Shown: piece by piece, positions 31,147-36,765 of the stretch
Numbering within the stretch: position 1 is the stretch's first letter
Layout of the letters: each line of letters begins with the position of its first letter
NCBI GenBank assembly: GCA_005808475.1
Contig: SYLY01000320.1
Span: 1-36,765, forward strand
Reading direction: 5' to 3'
Origin: Acidobacteriota bacterium
GTDB lineage: Bacteria > Acidobacteriota > Terriglobia > Bryobacterales > Bryobacteraceae
Length of the DNA: 36,765 nucleotides
Notes under the pieces: model-generated
What the model was told of the DNA's origin: nothing
The model's input: the letters and a program-made list of their open reading frames with translations, nothing else
Databases searched by the model: none
Translations under genes and position numbers: made by a program

Positions 31147-33790
31147 ATACGAACTCGTTGGTGTTGAGCAGCGCGCGGCAATAGAGCGCCAGACTTTGCG
31201 CCTCGAGGAACTTCGCCGCCAGTTCCCGCTCGCGATCGCCGGGGTCGCGCCCCAGCACCAGCCGGTGCGCGCGTTCCACCTGCGCGCGGCGCGACTCGCC
31301 CGCCTCCTCGCGCACACGCTTGGCGAGCAGTTCCGCCTGCCGCATCACAAAGCTATTGTTCAGCAGCGTCAGCGCCTGCACCGGCGTATTCGACACCGCC
31401 CGTTGCGGCGTCGCCACCGACGGATCCGGGCAATCGAAGCTATCCAGAAACACGCGCTCGCCGCCCCTCGCCACGAACTTGTACACCGCCCGCCGCCACA
31501 CAGCCGGTCCGTCGTTATCGAGAGTGCGGTATAGATAGGACCCGCGCGTCTCCTTCTTTTGTAGAAGGAAACTCGGGCCGCCCCGTTCGAGATTCAACGA
31601 TCCGCTCACCGCCAATATCGAATCGCGCAGCGTCTCGGCGTCCATCCGCCGCGGGGACATGCGCCACAACAGCCGGTTGGACGCATCGATGGCGAACGCC
31701 TTCGCGTTCATCCGCGAGTCCTGCCGGAACGCGCGCGAGCCCAGGATCTGGCGGTGCAGCCACTCGAGGCTCCAGCCGTTCTCGACGAACGACGCCGCCA
31801 GCCAGTCGAGCAGTTCCGGATGCGACGGACGGTCGCCGTTGAAGCCGAGGTCCGAGGGCGTGTTCACCAGTCCGCTCCCGAAATATCGATGCCAGACGCG
31901 ATTCACGAGCACCCGCGCCGTGAGCGGATTCCGCGGATCGGCGAGCCAGGCGGCCAGCGCCAGGCGGCGCTCCGCGTCGGAGCCATTCGGCAGGTCCGCC
32001 GTGAGCTGCCGGATCGCGCTCAATGCGCCCGGCGTCACCTCGTCCTTCGGCTGCGTCACGCTGCCGCGGTCCAGCACGAACGCCGGCGTCATCTCCGGTT
32101 CGAGCTTTGCCGCGTGCACCGTGTCCAGCGCGGGTACCGAGTCCATCCGCGCCTGCAGATCCTTGATCGCCGCGGTCAACTCGCGCCGCCGCCCGCGCGC
32201 GGACTCGGGAATTGCCGCGTCCACTTCGTCTTCGGAAACCTCCGGCAGCGCGACCTCGGCCGGCACCTCGTGATCGAGCATCGAAGCGGCGGTCCGCCAC
32301 GCTCCGCCCGCGTCCGGATATTCCAGCCGGTAGACGCGCACGGAACCTTCCTTGGCTCCCCGCTCGCGATCGCTCGAGAACACGATCTCGCTCACCTCGG
32401 CGCCCATCGTCAGTTCCATCTCGAGGTACTGCGGTGCGTCGTCCGTGCCCGGCTTGGTCCCCTGCCAGTTCGAAACCACATGGCCCGCGGGCAGCAACTC
32501 CAGCCTGTCGATCCTGGGCGCGGATTTGCCCGTCTGATCCGTGATCGCCATCCGGAATCTCGACGCACGGACAGGCGCGAATTTGTTCCGGTTGAAAACC
32601 GGGTTCAACTGGACGTGCTTGACGCCCGGACCTCGCGGCATCTCGGCGGCCTTCAGCTTCGCCGTAAGCAGCCGCGCGCGCGGCGCGTCCTCGATCTCGC
32701 CGAGTTCCTTGCGCGCCCGCGATTGCTCCTTCCGCAAAGGCGCGAGCAGCGTCTCGCGATCCGTGCGCTTCTGCCCGGACGTCACGTCCCGCTCGCCGAA
32801 CGTGATGCCGCGAAACGCGGCCGTGAGCCGGTAGTAATCCTTCTGGGGAATCGGATCGAACTTGTGATCGTGGCACCGCGCGCATCCCACGGTGAGGCCC
32901 AGGAATGTCGCCGTGGTGGTGGTCACCATGTCGTCCAGTTCGTCCTGCCGCAGCATCTTGCGGAACGTCTCGTCGCGATTGGTGAACTTGCTCACTGAAT
33001 CCCAGGGGCCGCACACCAGAAATCCCGTCGCCGCTGTGAGCTTCGGATCGCCCGGCGCAATGAGGTCGCCCGCGATCTGCTCGCGCACGAACCGGTCGTA
33101 CGGCTTGCCGCTCTGGAACGCGTCGATCACGTAGTCGCGATACTTCCACGCCGTCATCCGCTCATTATTGTGCTCGCCGCCGTCGGACTCGCCGAACCGA
33201 ACGATATCGAGCCAATAGCGCGCCCAACTCTCGCCGTAATGGGGTGACCGCAACAGCCGCGTCACGGCGGCCTGGTACGGTTCGGTGAACTCCTCCGGTT
33301 TCGGAGGCAATCCGGTCACGGCGAAATGAAGCCGGCGAAGCAGAGCCGCCGGACTCGCTTCCGGCGAGTAGTCCAGCCCCTTCTCGCGCAGCTTGGCCAA
33401 CAGAAACGCGTCGATGGGATTGGACGCCCCTTCGATGACCGGCACGGCCGGCTTCTCCGGCGATCGCAGCGCCCACCAGTCGAGCCCCGCGCGCGGCCTC
33501 GCGCTGGTCAGCTTCGCCTCTGGACCCCACTCGGCGCCCTTCGCGATCCACTCGCGCAACGCGTCGACCTCCGCCGTCTCTAGCGGCTTGCCCGGCGGCA
33601 TCTTCCCGCTCGTCACCTGCTTCATCAGCAGGCTGGCCGAAGGATCGCCGGCGGCGATGGCCGGTCCGCTCTTGCCTCCGCGCAACATCGCCTCGCGGGT
33701 GGAAAGATCCAGGCCGCCGGTCTTCGCCTCCGCGCTGTGGCACGACAGGCATTTCGCCGCAAGAACCGGAACCGCGAGCGCCAATAGCAT
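31136..33790 (-). CDS. PSCyt1-DUF1549-DUF1553 protein with haem c site
   Basis: The 884-residue protein starts with a short signal (MLLALAVPVLAA) directly followed by a haem-binding CxxCH at 14-18 (KCLSCHS) and the PSCyt1 pattern GGLDLSTREAMLRGGKSGPA and SGKMPPGKPL, where the Met is a likely axial ligand. The central DUF1549 part includes SPHYGESWARYWLDIVRFGE and TATFLGLTVGCARCHDHKFD; this last segment contains a second CxxCH. The C-terminal DUF1553 part includes NPLTARVLVNRVWHRYFG, SHPELLDWLAASFVENGWSL and TPVQALTLLNN. The signal peptide is short but no better upstream start exists, since the DJ-1 gene ends 4 nt before. It is an exported cytochrome-like protein whose DUF1501 partner follows with an 11-nt overlap. 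Confidence 0.93.
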   Translation of the reverse strand: MLLALAVPVLAAKCLSCHSAEAKTGGLDLSTREAMLRGGKSGPAIAAGDPSASLLMKQVTSGKMPPGKPLETAEVDALREWIAKGAEWGPEAKLTSARPRAGLDWWALRSPEKPAVPVIEGASNPIDAFLLAKLREKGLDYSPEASPAALLRRLHFAVTGLPPKPEEFTEPYQAAVTRLLRSPHYGESWARYWLDIVRFGESDGGEHNNERMTAWKYRDYVIDAFQSGKPYDRFVREQIAGDLIAPGDPKLTAATGFLVCGPWDSVSKFTNRDETFRKMLRQDELDDMVTTTTATFLGLTVGCARCHDHKFDPIPQKDYYRLTAAFRGITFGERDVTSGQKRTDRETLLAPLRKEQSRARKELGEIEDAPRARLLTAKLKAAEMPRGPGVKHVQLNPVFNRNKFAPVRASRFRMAITDQTGKSAPRIDRLELLPAGHVVSNWQGTKPGTDDAPQYLEMELTMGAEVSEIVFSSDRERGAKEGSVRVYRLEYPDAGGAWRTAASMLDHEVPAEVALPEVSEDEVDAAIPESARGRRRELTAAIKDLQARMDSVPALDTVHAAKLEPEMTPAFVLDRGSVTQPKDEVTPGALSAIRQLTADLPNGSDAERRLALAAWLADPRNPLTARVLVNRVWHRYFGSGLVNTPSDLGFNGDRPSHPELLDWLAASFVENGWSLEWLHRQILGSRAFRQDSRMNAKAFAIDASNRLLWRMSPRRMDAETLRDSILAVSGSLNLERGGPSFLLQKKETRGSYLYRTLDNDGPAVWRRAVYKFVARGGERVFLDSFDCPDPSVATPQRAVSNTPVQALTLLNNSFVMRQAELLAKRVREEAGESRRAQVERAHRLVLGRDPGDRERELAAKFLEAQSLALYCRALLNTNEFVYVP

Positions 33791-33794
33791 CGCT

Positions 33795-34349
33795 CTATGC
33801 CTCTTTCAGCATGCGCATGAACTCGGCCATGAACAGATGGTTGTCGTGCCAGGTGCGGCCGCTCACCATGTTCCCGTCGCGCACGCAGCCCTCGTTGACG
33901 AAGGTGGCCCCGCACACCTCCACGTCGAACCGGCACTTCGGCACCGTGGCTATGCGCTTGCCCTGGATCACACCCGCCGTCGCCACGATCTCCGCTCCGT
34001 GGCACACCACCGCGACCGGCTTGTTCTTCTCGAAAAAATGCCGCGTGATGCGCAGCAGATCCTCGTCGTACCGCAGGTACTCGGGCGCGCGGCCGCCAGT
34101 CAGGAACAGCCCCGCGTACTCGTCCGGATTCACGTCGCGAAACGCGATCTCGGAGGCGAGATGATAGCTGGGACCCTCGCGCGTCACGTCCCAACCCGGC
34201 GGGATCTCGTGCATCACCAGATGGTAGACGCGCTTCTCCGGACCCGCGACCACGGCCTGATAGCCGTCCTCGCGAACGCGGAAGTAGGGATACAGAGTGT
34301 CGAGCGCCTCGGCGGCGTCGCCGATGGCGATGAGAATTTTTTCTGGCAT
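33795..34349 (-). CDS. DJ-1/PfpI family protein
   Basis: The 184-residue protein has the DJ-1/PfpI flavodoxin-like fold. The nucleophile elbow Cys116-His117-Gly (PVAVVCHGAEI) is present, with the conserved acidic residue near Glu14 (GDAAEALDTLYP) and the motif AGLFLTGGRAPEYLR. Family members act as cysteine proteases, glyoxalases/deglycases or chaperones, and sequence alone does not decide between them. There is no signal peptide, so it is cytoplasmic. I chose ATG 34349 (MPEKILIAIGD), the normal family start, although the frame is open upstream. It is the first gene of the operon with the PSCyt1/DUF1553 protein (4-nt gap), and its promoter region is shared with the divergent DUF1501 gene. Confidence 0.9.
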   Translation of the reverse strand: MPEKILIAIGDAAEALDTLYPYFRVREDGYQAVVAGPEKRVYHLVMHEIPPGWDVTREGPSYHLASEIAFRDVNPDEYAGLFLTGGRAPEYLRYDEDLLRITRHFFEKNKPVAVVCHGAEIVATAGVIQGKRIATVPKCRFDVEVCGATFVNEGCVRDGNMVSGRTWHDNHLFMAEFMRMLKEA

Positions 34350-34365
34350 GGAGTTCACTCGCGAT

Positions 34366-34393
34366 TTTATACGATGCCGCGCAGCCTTATAAT
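34366..34393. promoter_or_regulatory. Overlapping divergent promoters with interlocked -10 and -35 positions
   Basis: TATAAT at 34388-34393 on the plus strand lies 14 nt before ATG 34408. TATAAA on the minus strand (34371-34366) lies 16 nt before ATG 34349. The two hexamers are 16 nt apart, so each falls at about the -35 position of the other. Both are strong matches to the -10 consensus, and the divergent gap is 58 nt. Polymerase bound at one promoter should occlude the other. Confidence 0.6.
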
Positions 34394-34407
34394 ACCGGTG
34401 AGTCCCG

Positions 34408-35853
34408 ATGCTCGATCCGTCCCCCACGCGCCGCCATTTCTTTTCGCTCTCCTCCACCGGTCTCGGATCGGTGGCGCTGGCGTCGCTGCTGAACCCGAAA
34501 CTCTTCGCGGCCGATGCGCGCGATCCCAAGACCGGCGGACTGGCCGGGCTTCCGCACCACGCCGCCAAGGCGAAACGCGTCATCTTTCTCCATCAATCCG
34601 GTGGACCCTCGCAACTCGACCTGTTCGATCCCAAGCCGAAGCTGCGCGCCCTGTTCGGCAGCGAACTGCCCGATACCATCCGTCGCGGCCAGCGCATCAC
34701 CGGGATGACCTCGGGACAGAAGGCGTTGCCCGTCGCCCCCAGTCTGTTCGAGTTCAAGCAACACGGAAAGTCCGGCGGCTGGTTCAGCGAACTGATCCCG
34801 CACACGGCGAAGATCGCCGACGATATCGCGGTGGTCAAGTCGATGCACACCGACGCGATCAATCACGATCCGGCGATCACCTTCATCCACTCGGGCTCGC
34901 AGCAGCCGGGCCGTCCCAGCCTCGGTTCGTGGGTGAGCTACGGACTGGGCAGTGAGAACGCGAACCTGCCGGCGTTCGTGGTGCTGCTCTCGCTATCGAA
35001 CACGCCTAACGCCGATCAGCCCCTGTTCTCGCGCTTGTGGGGCGCGGGCTTCCTCCCGAGCAACTACCAGGGCGTGCGATTCCGCTCCGGCTCCGATCCG
35101 GTGCTGTACCTGCGCAACCCCGACGGGATCGACCGCGACACCCGCCGCGCCATGCTCGACGGCGTGGAGAAGCTGAACCGCATGCATCTGGCCGCTTACG
35201 GCGACCCGGAGATCGAAACGCGGATCGCCCAGTTCGAAATGGCCTACCGGATGCAGGCGAGCGTCCCCGAACTGACCGACCTATCGAAGGAGCCGGAGAG
35301 CACGTTCGAGCTATACGGCGAGGACGCGCGCAAGCCGGGCACCTACGCCGCCAACTGCCTGTTGGCCCGCCGTCTGGCCGAGCGCGGCGTGCGGTTCATC
35401 CAGCTCTACCATCGCGGCTGGGATCAGCACGCCGAGCTGCCGTCGCATATCCGTATGCAGTGCAAGGGCACGGACCAGCCATCGGCCGGCCTGGTGACGG
35501 ATCTCAAGCGGCGCGGACTGCTCGACGACACGTTGATCGTCTGGGGCGGCGAATTCGGGCGCACGGTCTACTGCCAAGGTAAGCTGACCGAGACCGACTA
35601 CGGCCGCGACCACCATCCCCGTAACTTCGCCTGGTGGCTGGCCGGGGGCGGTATCAAGCCGGGCATATCGATGGGATCGACGGACGACTTCTCCTACAAC
35701 ATCGAGGAGGAGGGGGTGCATGTCCACGATATGCAGGCGACGATCATGCACTGCCTCGGCGTGGATCACACCAAGCTGACTTACAAGTTCCAGGGGCGCT
35801 GGTTCCGGCTTACCGACGTCCACGGGAACGTGGTCCGCAAGCTGCTTTCTTGA
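34408..35853 (+). CDS. DUF1501 protein with Tat signal, without adjacent DUF1553 partner on its strand
   Basis: The 481-residue protein begins [20 protein letters not shown], a twin-arginine signal ([10 protein letters not shown]) followed by a hydrophobic segment. It shows the DUF1501 pattern: [84 protein letters not shown] and [16 protein letters not shown]. It is clearly homologous to the DUF1501 protein at 29758-31146, but the two differ widely, so this is not a recent duplication. Its usual PSCyt1/DUF1553 partner is not beside it on the same strand; the nearest is in the divergent operon that begins 58 nt away. It has a strong TATAAT-type promoter. Confidence 0.92.
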   Translation: MLDPSPTRRHFFSLSSTGLGSVALASLLNPKLFAADARDPKTGGLAGLPHHAAKAKRVIFLHQSGGPSQLDLFDPKPKLRALFGSELPDTIRRGQRITGMTSGQKALPVAPSLFEFKQHGKSGGWFSELIPHTAKIADDIAVVKSMHTDAINHDPAITFIHSGSQQPGRPSLGSWVSYGLGSENANLPAFVVLLSLSNTPNADQPLFSRLWGAGFLPSNYQGVRFRSGSDPVLYLRNPDGIDRDTRRAMLDGVEKLNRMHLAAYGDPEIETRIAQFEMAYRMQASVPELTDLSKEPESTFELYGEDARKPGTYAANCLLARRLAERGVRFIQLYHRGWDQHAELPSHIRMQCKGTDQPSAGLVTDLKRRGLLDDTLIVWGGEFGRTVYCQGKLTETDYGRDHHPRNFAWWLAGGGIKPGISMGSTDDFSYNIEEEGVHVHDMQATIMHCLGVDHTKLTYKFQGRWFRLTDVHGNVVRKLLS

Positions 35854-35861
35854 AGGAGCGC

Positions 35862-35867
35862 TACACT
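35862..35867 (+). promoter_or_regulatory. Candidate -10 element (TACACT), leaderless spacing, before the Uma2-like gene
   Basis: TACACT ends 6 nt before ATG 35874. An AAGGAG at 35853-35858 is also present but is 15 nt from the ATG, too far for an ordinary Shine-Dalgarno. The short gap after the DUF1501 gene therefore leaves either co-transcription with a poor ribosome site or an internal leaderless promoter. Confidence 0.35.
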
Positions 35868-35873
35868 GAAGCC

Positions 35874-36482
35874 ATGGCGTTCGCGATAGATCAGGAACAC
35901 TTGCCGGCCACTCTGACTTCGCGTCCAATGACCGACGGAGAGTTCGCTGAGCTTTGCACGGAGCACCCGGACTTGTTCTTCGAGATGACCGCTGAGGGGG
36001 AACTCGTCGTCATGCCCGCCACATTCTCGATACCCGGGCTCCGCAACGCTGAGATCTGCGCCCAACTGCGGAATTGGGCCAAGCGCGATCGCCGGGGAGT
36101 GGTCAGCGACTCCTCGACGGGTTTCGTGCTCCCGTCCGGCGCGCGCCGGTCGCCGGACGCGGCTTGGACCCTGAAGTCCCGCGTCAAGCAGCTCGATCCC
36201 ATCGAACAAGAGGGCTTCTGGCATCTGTGCCCGGACTTCGTCATCGAACTGCGATCCCCGAGTGATCGCCCCCGCGCCGCCCGCGAGAAGATGCGCGAGT
36301 GGATCGCCAACGGAGCGGCGCTCGCTTGGCTGATCGAGCCCGCCGAACGTGCGGTCTCGATCTACCGCCCGGACGGGGAGCCGGAAAAGCGCGTCAGTAT
36401 CGACTCACTAGCCGGTGAAGGTCCGGTCTCGGGCTTCGTCCTCGAACTCCCGGACGTCTGGGATCCGCTCGGCGCGGAGTAG
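35874..36482 (+). CDS. Uma2 family endonuclease-like protein (DUF820)
   Basis: The 202-residue protein matches the Uma2/DUF820 group of PD-(D/E)XK-fold proteins. Motifs are MTDGEFAELCTEHPDLFFEM at the N-terminus, VLPSGARRSPDAAW with Asp95, and CPDFVIELRSPSDR with Asp121 and Glu125 as candidate catalytic acids. KMREWIANGAALAWLIEPAE follows, then VSIYRPDGEPE. Such proteins are abundant in Cyanobacteria, Planctomycetes and Acidobacteria, and their biological role is not established. ATG 35874 gives the common N-terminal length; the frame is open upstream inside the DUF1501 gene. It is a second nuclease-fold gene in the window, unrelated in sequence to the Rpn-like gene. Confidence 0.9.
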   Translation: MAFAIDQEHLPATLTSRPMTDGEFAELCTEHPDLFFEMTAEGELVVMPATFSIPGLRNAEICAQLRNWAKRDRRGVVSDSSTGFVLPSGARRSPDAAWTLKSRVKQLDPIEQEGFWHLCPDFVIELRSPSDRPRAAREKMREWIANGAALAWLIEPAERAVSIYRPDGEPEKRVSIDSLAGEGPVSGFVLELPDVWDPLGAE

Positions 36483-36604
36483 GCCTCGGGCGGCCAGCAA
36501 CCTCTGACCACCCGGATGCAATGTGCTTGCGCCTCCGCGTGCGCAACCACCCGTGATATACTCACTCCACTTGAACGCGGTACGCCGCGCTCGATGGGCA
36601 AACG

Positions 36605-36624
36605 GAGTCTAGGTGAGTCTAGGT
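36605..36624 (+). repeat. Two tandem 10-bp direct repeats (GAGTCTAGGT) upstream of a promoter
   Basis: GAGTCTAGGT occurs twice in immediate succession, ending 9 nt before the -35-like TTCACT at 36634. The 10-bp period places both copies on the same face of the helix, which is compatible with an activator or repressor site. The preceding 36483-36604 stretch has no gene; it holds a small inverted repeat TTGCGC (36528-36533) / GCGCAA (36542-36547) and a TATACT hexamer. Confidence 0.55.
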
Positions 36625-36633
36625 GCAATACTC

Positions 36634-36662
36634 TTCACTTAAGAACATTTCCGTGGTATTCT
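36634..36662 (+). promoter_or_regulatory. Sigma-70-type promoter for the KTSC-like gene
   Basis: TTCACT at 36634-36639 and TATTCT at 36657-36662 are separated by exactly 17 nt, the optimal spacing. Each matches its consensus at four of six positions or better. Transcription should begin near 36669, leaving a leader of about 34 nt that contains the hairpin and ribosome binding site. Confidence 0.6.
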
Positions 36663-36680
36663 GTTTTGGGGCGCATGAAG

Positions 36681-36695
36681 CCTCCGTAAAGGAGG
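36681..36695 (+). promoter_or_regulatory. Hairpin sequestering the Shine-Dalgarno of the KTSC-like gene
   Basis: CCTCC (36681-36685) pairs with GGAGG (36691-36695) across a GTAAA loop, with a possible extra G-U pair. GGAGG is the core of an ideal Shine-Dalgarno that ends 7 nt before ATG 36703. The stem is short, so it could melt or be opened by a ligand, protein or temperature change. No known riboswitch class is recognisable. Confidence 0.5.
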
Positions 36696-36702
36696 TGTGC
36701 GC

Positions 36703-36765
36703 ATGTTTCGTGTCAGCGTGGAGTCCACGACTCTTGCCTCGATATCCTATGACGCGGGAGAGAGG
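36703..36765 (+). CDS. KTSC-like small protein, N-terminal 21 codons (3' end outside window)
   Basis: Only MFRVSVESTTLASISYDAGE and one further Arg are visible before the window ends. The pattern V-x-S-x-x-L/I-x-S-I-x-Y-D is the opening of KTSC domains (small proteins of about 65-75 residues related to lysyl-tRNA synthetase C-terminal segments), but so little sequence makes this tentative. AAAGGAGGT ends 6 nt before the ATG, an excellent ribosome binding site that is partly paired in a hairpin. It has its own promoter at 36634-36662. Confidence 0.6.
   Translation, partial: MFRVSVESTTLASISYDAGER

Noticed and set aside
36483-36604. tRNA or small RNA gene in the gap after the Uma2-like gene
   Set aside because: I see a short inverted repeat and a TATACT hexamer but no cloverleaf, no CCA end and no terminator, so an RNA gene is not supported.

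Overview
The window looks like chromosomal DNA from an acidobacterium of the Bryobacterales/Solibacteraceae type (inference from gene content, no marker gene such as 16S is present). The evidence is high GC coding DNA, a PadR regulator directly before an acidobacterial-type duplicated permease (ADOP), an Oar/TonB-receptor-like outer membrane protein with a carboxypeptidase-regulatory domain, an NHL/BACON protein ending in a Solibacter-type C-terminal domain (TIGR03437-like), DUF1501 and PSCyt1/DUF1549/DUF1553 proteins, and a diderm BamA-Skp pair.

Layout. 1-7956 (+): the tail of an OmpR-type response regulator, then PadR with a near-perfect inverted repeat touching its start codon, ADOP permease, Oar-like receptor and a TPR lipoprotein/secreted protein. 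8064-9303 (+): an Rpn-type nuclease-like gene with a GEAR repeat tract, followed by a truncated tandem copy of its own 3' end. 9314-9901 (-): a small membrane protein of unknown role. 9977-12546 (+): a B3-type metallo-beta-lactamase translationally coupled to a secreted SUMF1/alpha-beta-hydrolase fusion. 12547-16977 (-): a 1256-residue NHL/BACON protein whose C-terminal domain is cut off by an in-frame TAG. 17045-20683 (-): skp and bamA. 20886-22465 (-): an acetyltransferase and an enolase-superfamily enzyme, divergent from an acetamidase/formamidase (22492-23409, +). 23406-28237 (-): a second ADOP permease coupled to a HerA-like ATPase. 28260-28520: an intergenic element bounded by perfect 23-bp inverted repeats. 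28517-34349 (-): a tightly packed four-gene operon, DJ-1/PfpI protein, PSCyt1-DUF1549-DUF1553 protein, Tat-exported DUF1501 protein and a signal-bearing class V aminotransferase. 34408-36482 (+): a second DUF1501 protein and a Uma2-type nuclease-like protein. 36703-end (+): the start of a KTSC-like small protein with a good promoter and a hairpin over its ribosome binding site.

How the parts may work together: much of the window is cell-envelope and export biology (BamA/Skp assembly, Oar-like receptor, two ADOP permeases, several exported enzymes). Several genes overlap by 4 nt (GTGA or ATGA), implying translational coupling. Several others have a -10-like hexamer 6-8 nt from the start codon, suggesting leaderless transcripts. 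I see no tRNA, rRNA, CRISPR array, prophage or intact transposase. The features I would look at first are the in-frame amber at 13207-13209, the exact 72-bp difference between the two Rpn/DUF4351 copies, the SUMF1-hydrolase fusion lacking formylglycine-generating cysteines, the 254-bp inverted-repeat element, and the enolase-family enzyme with tyrosine where the second catalytic lysine is expected.
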